From assembly GCA_023512835.1 (NCBI GenBank), contig CM042085.1, forward strand, positions 30,985,812 through 31,049,811: DNA of 64,000 nt. The letters are read 5' to 3'. Source of the stretch: Taxillus chinensis (taxonomy: Eukaryota > Streptophyta > Magnoliopsida > Santalales > Loranthaceae). The notes beneath the pieces are model-generated. The model worked only from the letters and a program-made list of their open reading frames with translations. It was not told the DNA's origin and did no database searches. Positions 60,059-64,000 of the stretch are shown piece by piece; within the stretch, counting starts at the first letter, position 1, and the number at the start of each line of letters is the position of its first letter. The position numbers were made by a program, and so were the translations under genes.

Positions 60059-60912
60059 TGTGAGGACCCGTGTCCTAGTTCAGAGAGTTAGAGGTTGAGA
60101 CAGGCCTTATGATACTAAAATTCTGATTTTTATGTGTTTTTTAGTATGTTGGAGTGAGCAAAGGAGGATCATGGTCAAATATGGATCATTATGGTCAAAT
60201 CTAGATCATCATGGTCAAATTCGGATCAAGTCAAAATCCAGAGCCGGAGTAAAGAGCCTTAATGCGGAGTAAGGATTTGAGTGATCACTTGGCACGGAGT
60301 AAGGATCCGAGCGATCCCTTAGCAAAGAGTAAGGATCGAAGCGATCCCATTAGTTTGAGCAATCCCACAGACTCGGTAGTCCAGAGTAATCCGTAGCGTG
60401 GCTAGTTCGAATTGATCTGCAACATCAAGTGATCCGAAGTAGTAGAGGTAAACACGAGGGTGATGCGCTTTCTGAGCCACGTCGACCTAGTGTAGGTGTA
60501 GCGTGTTTTCTTTGTTATATATATATTGTATTTTTTTGGGGGGGGGGGGGGGGGGGGTTAGAAACCCTAGCCGCCATCGCACTTTTGGAGGAGAGAGAGA
60601 GAGAGAACCTCGATCGTTGCAGCTGCGTTCGTGTGAGTGGACAACATTTAGTGTGGAGGAGCAAGAGCAAGGAGGACCTTCCAATTTCAAACCCTAATGC
60701 AACCAAATTCGAGGTAGGTGGTTCTATCCCCTTGAATCTGTTTCAGTGGTTATGGAGATTCTAAATGTTGAGATTTCGAACTCTATTTTGATAAAACGGT
60801 TTGGAAAGCTATCGCATTGTGATGAGTGACCTTGTTGTCAACGAGTATTGAGATTTGTTGATTTATGTGTATATGAGCATGTTGTGTTGTGACATTTGAA
60901 TAGAGGTGTTGT

Positions 60913-60958
<46 letters not shown>

Positions 60959-61143
60959 GTGCATTAAGTATAGAGATATATGTGTGAGAATTGTTATTCT
61001 GAAATTTTGATGTGTGATGAAATACTTGTGTGCATACTATTTTATTTGAGTATGCAATATTGAGGTCCTATTGTCCTCCTGGGTGCGAGGCATGAGGCAT
61101 CACTAATCGGTTCCTCAGTGTTGGGAAATCCGAGGTGTGGCAG
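60059..61143 (+). mobile_element. 5' LTR of a Tekay-like Ty3/gypsy element
   Basis: It starts TGTGAGGACCCG and ends AAATCCGAGGTGTGGCA (the family end GTGACA with one change). A primer site follows two bases later, which sets the coding direction of the whole family. It carries a short CGGAGTAAG array (60240-60345), a TATATATATA candidate near 60518-60527, a 20-odd base G run at about 60538-60557, and a TA microsatellite at 60918-60952. Confidence 0.8.
60240..60345 (+). repeat. Short CGGAGTAAG word array in a Tekay-like LTR
   Basis: Two exact CGGAGTAAG words plus CCGGAGTAAAG and AAGAGTAAGG, with ggatccgagcgatccc spacers, lie upstream of the TATA candidate. This is the same word as in the copia-type solo LTRs at 27281 and 44105, although the LTR ends are of a different family. 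Confidence 0.75.
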
Positions 61144-61145
61144 AT

Positions 61146-61157
61146 GATATCAGAGCA
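61146..61157 (+). promoter_or_regulatory. tRNA-iMet primer-binding site
   Basis: TGATATCAGAGC differs from the initiator-Met site TGGTATCAGAGC by one base and lies two bases after the LTR. Confidence 0.8.
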
Positions 61158-61289
61158 GTTGAGACCTAGGGTAGTGGGAGGGTAAGTCATCCTTAAGGCC
61201 CTTAGGGGAGCATGAGTAGACTCGCCTGATCAACGAGGCTCTTGTGTCTTGCTAGGGTGTACCGAGGAGCTGATAAGCCATGGAGTAGG

Positions 61290-61295
61290 ATGTGC

Positions 61296-61334
<39 letters not shown>
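61290..61334. repeat. GA microsatellite
   Basis: About 20 GA units in the leader between the primer site and gag. Confidence 0.9.
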
Positions 61335-61338
<4 letters not shown>

Positions 61339-61559
61339 ATACTTGCATTGTGTTAGGCACTAGCCTGTGATATGATTTGATGTTGTGTGCTTTGACGTCC
61401 TTATGCATGTGTGTGATGATGCCTTTGGAATTCTGCATGAATATGCTTATGAGATTTGTTGTGTTGCGAATGTGTGTCGATGATGAGTAATGAGTGATGA
61501 ATATGAGATGTGTGGAGTTGAGAACTTATGTGATTGAGTTATGCTTATTTTCTTGCGTA

Positions 61560-62625
61560 GAATCATACCTCCTAGGAGAGTACCACATGAGAGTAGCGCT
61601 GCTGGGGATGAGGTGTCAGTCCAAATTAGACAAGCTAGGGGAGTTAACCCTATGACACAGGTGTTGACTCAACTTTAGATGCTAAGTGAGGCGATGTACG
61701 GGAAGAGAGATAACATCCATCAAGGGCTTCGGGAGGAGATGAGAGCAGATATGACTGCTCAGTGGGGGACACCTCCTCCACCACCTTGGAGAGAGGATAT
61801 TCCACGTGACACAGACTTTTAGAGGAGGGCTTCAGAAGATTGGGCAGTTAGGTTCTGGAAGGAGAAACCAGCGAAGTTCAAGGGAGGTGGAGCCCCAGTC
61901 ATAGTAGAGCAGTGGTTGCGGCATGTAGAGCATGTATTCTCTTTTCTCCTTCCACCAGAGGAAGAGAAGGTTCGACTAGCAATCTGGTAGCTTGAGGGAG
62001 AGGCCCTGGAGTGGTGGCTGAGTTTGGCTGGTCGTTGGGAGGTGGGGGACATGCTGTGGGATGATTTCCTATAGGTGTTCTATGATGAGTTCTTTCCGGA
62101 GTCAGTTTGGTGGCGCAAGAGGAGTGAGTTGGGCACCCTGACGCAGAGAGGGCGATCAGTGGCTGAGTATGAGCGGGAGTTCCAGAATCTGAGTCGGTTT
62201 GCTCCAGAGTCCGTCACGAGGGAGGACCTCAAGGCCCACAAATTCACAATGGATCTTCGGCTTGGCTTGAGGCAGAGGATGGAGGTACTCAAGCTGAGGA
62301 CCTATGCAGAGGCAGTAGATGCCGCGAGGATCTTAGAAAGAGGTCTAGAGGAGGGGAAGCAGGAGTAAGGAGACTAAGAGCGGTCAAGTGGCCAGAAAAG
62401 GCCCAAGGTGGAGATGGGGGAAACAACCACGTGTAGAGTAAGGGCCAATCAGCAGGGTCCTCAAGTAGACCCCGTTTTGCTGGGGGTCAGAGGAGCAGTT
62501 TTGAGAGCTTCCCCAATGGTTGTAGCTGTTGTTATGAGGAGGGACACTGGAAAAAAGACTGTCCTAAGAGCCACTTGTTTTGTTTTAAATGTGGCAAGGT
62601 ATGCCACATTAGCAGAGTGTGTTTT
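61560..62625 (+). pseudogene. Gag of the Tekay-like element, with stops and frameshifts
   Basis: The retrotransposon gag domain is readable. KFKGGGAPVIVEQWLRHVE begins near 61876, EWWLSLAGRW follows, then from 62075 an open 97-codon stretch with LSRFAPESV. Four in-frame stops precede it (near 61677, 61819, 61988 and 62072), all TAG at positions that would be CAG by one change. After a frameshift two zinc knuckles follow in one frame: CSCCYEEGHWKKDC (62521-62562) and CFKCGKVCHISRVC (62581-62622), both C-x2-C-x4-H-x4-C. In life it would form the virus-like particle and bind RNA; this copy cannot. Confidence 0.85.
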
Positions 62626-62861
62626 AGTAAGGGAGAAGTCCGAGTATCTAGTGGGCAGCTTAGAGTGGGAAGAGCAAAGCTCAATTCGGGATGCCAGTGA
62701 GGCCAGCGCGTCCAGGGCAGGCTAGCTAGGCAGGGTCCAATCAGGCCCAACCTGTGGGGAGGTAAGAGGGGCAACTGGAGGGCAGCACTGTGAGGTAATT
62801 TGGTAGAAACCAAGGGAGCATGGGAGGTTAGACATTTGAGGCTAGAGGAGGTCAAGCCAGA

Positions 62862-63108
62862 GTGTTTGCCCTCATATCTGCAGTTCCAGAGGAGGAGTTA
62901 CTAGCGCTGCCACCAAAGGAGGAGGGAGCAGAACCATCAGTTGTTTGGGGTACGATTCTTATCTTGAGCACTTTGATATCTGTTCTTTTTGATCCTGGTG
63001 CATCATGTTCTTTGATTGCTGAGTCTTTAGTAGAGAGCCTTGGGATAGAGTCTGTTGAGACTGATAGAACTCTCCTTGTAGGATCACCCATGGGTGTTAC
63101 CACATGGT
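62862..63108 (+). pseudogene. Aspartic protease of the Tekay-like element, truncated
   Basis: The frame carries VLFDPGASCSLIAESLVESLGI at about 62983-63048, the chromovirus protease site with D-S/T-G changed to D-P-G, then TLLVGSPMGVTT. It is cut at 63109 by the family-B LTR. The catalytic change and the truncation make it inactive. Confidence 0.82.
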
Positions 63109-64000
63109 TGTCATCACCAGTTTTCGTCTGGGCCCGTTTGGGGTGGACTTAAACTAAACCAATGGTGAGAAATTTAGAGTCGCCATCAACTGTTTTTGGG
63201 GTACAGTTGGATACCCTCTGCTTTGAGAAGTTTAAGGTGTGATCTGCATTATCAGAGAAGGGTTCAGGAGTTGGTTACGTGTAGGGAAGGATTAACACCC
63301 CTATAACGCCCTTTCAGTATCTATTTCGGAGGAGGAGGTTTTTATTTATTTTTACTCCTATGATTGGGTTGAGTTTTCTAGAAAGTCTATGCTTTTTGTT
63401 TAGCTAAGTTATTTATCAAAGTTATGGTTCAAATTGATTGATCATAAATTTCTAAGGGAATCCTAAAGGTTTTGTTTTATTTTGTTTTATTTTTTGTTTT
63501 TTGTTTTGTTTTTGTTTTTGTTTTGAAGTAGAAAGTGAAATCCTAAGGTTTTGGTTTCTTTTTCCCTCCTTTTCCTTTTTTGTTGTTGTTGTTGTTTTTT
63601 TTTTTGTGAAAACGTGTTTTTTTGATTTTTTGAAAGAATACACGTGTTTTTTTTTGAAAATGTGTCTTTTTCAAAAGGATAAAACTATAAACTAACACAA
63701 TAACATATGAAGTGATCTGTGTGTTTGTGACATCCAAAAATCAAATAACGACTCACTCTTTTTTTTATTTTTTTTTATTTTTTTATGCCTCTCTTTGCTC
63801 TTTTTTCGTTTTCACTATATTTTACATATTACAACATACAACATATACAAACAACATTATGAAGGGAAACTACAAGGAAAATACAACACACCAACAATTA
63901 CAAGGAAAACATACAACATAAAAGAAATACGAAGAATTACATCAAATATAAATATAAATAAGCTAATAGTAAATAAACATATATATAGAACCGACTTTGG
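63109..64000 (-). mobile_element. Family-B LTR start, running off the window
   Basis: TGTCATCACCAG begins within the protease codons. gagtcgccatcaactg, tacagttgga and gattaacacccctataacgccc follow in the order seen at 20050. A T-rich tract at 63470-63660 corresponds to that at 20890. The coding direction is inferred to be minus from the TATA boxes of the sister LTRs. The far end is not in the window. Confidence 0.75.

Overview
The window is nuclear DNA from a flowering plant. It holds two intact-looking plant genes, a three-finger C2H2 (ZAT-type) repressor and a PXY/TDR-type LRR receptor kinase with a GT-AG intron. They sit in a long AT-rich background filled with degraded plant transposons. 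There is no tRNA, rRNA, operon or CRISPR structure. Both genes are GC-rich against the background, the receptor kinase exon 1 especially so. The species cannot be named from what is visible.

Layout. 1-2.5 kb: a hAT terminus, Ty3/gypsy LTR pieces, and a CACTA terminus joined to a Ty1/copia gag-protease remnant. 4.4-5.3 kb: the zinc-finger gene. 7.2-10.9 kb: a miniature LTR retrotransposon (TRIM-like, two 386-bp LTRs) split by a 2.56-kb solo LTR. 11.2-13.1 kb: another solo LTR. 16.8-20.0 kb: a gypsy (Tekay/Del-like) pol remnant between two LTR copies. 20.05-24.6 kb: a long LTR of a second family, then a Tekay-type LTR. 25.6-26.0 kb: a complete hAT MITE with perfect 8-bp target duplications. 27.1-30.1 kb: two solo LTRs. 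32.8-36.6 kb: the receptor kinase on the minus strand. 37.6-45.5 kb: a CACTA-like region carrying broken fragments of two unrelated host genes (cohesin factor PDS5 and mitochondrial ATP synthase beta), invaded by three solo LTRs, one nested in another. 48.4-49.2 kb: a second hAT element. 53-60 kb: a non-autonomous Tat/Athila-like element with a solo LTR inside. 60.06-63.1 kb: 5' LTR, primer-binding site, gag and protease of a Tekay-like element, cut by another LTR that runs off the window.

Two themes stand out. First, eight LTRs have TG..CA-type ends and 5-bp target duplications (seven perfect, one with a single mismatch) but no internal region, so unequal recombination has removed most retrotransposons. 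Second, several LTRs carry dense arrays of short degenerate words (CGGAGTAAG, CTCGAG, GACTC..GAGTC, TTCGACC). The CGGAGTAAG word is shared by two otherwise unrelated LTR families. This is the least explained signal here.

The two host genes are not linked in function. The zinc-finger protein is a probable stress or development repressor. The kinase is a probable receptor for CLE41/44 (TDIF) peptide in vascular cambium. All boundaries and family names come from reading the sequence, without database searches.
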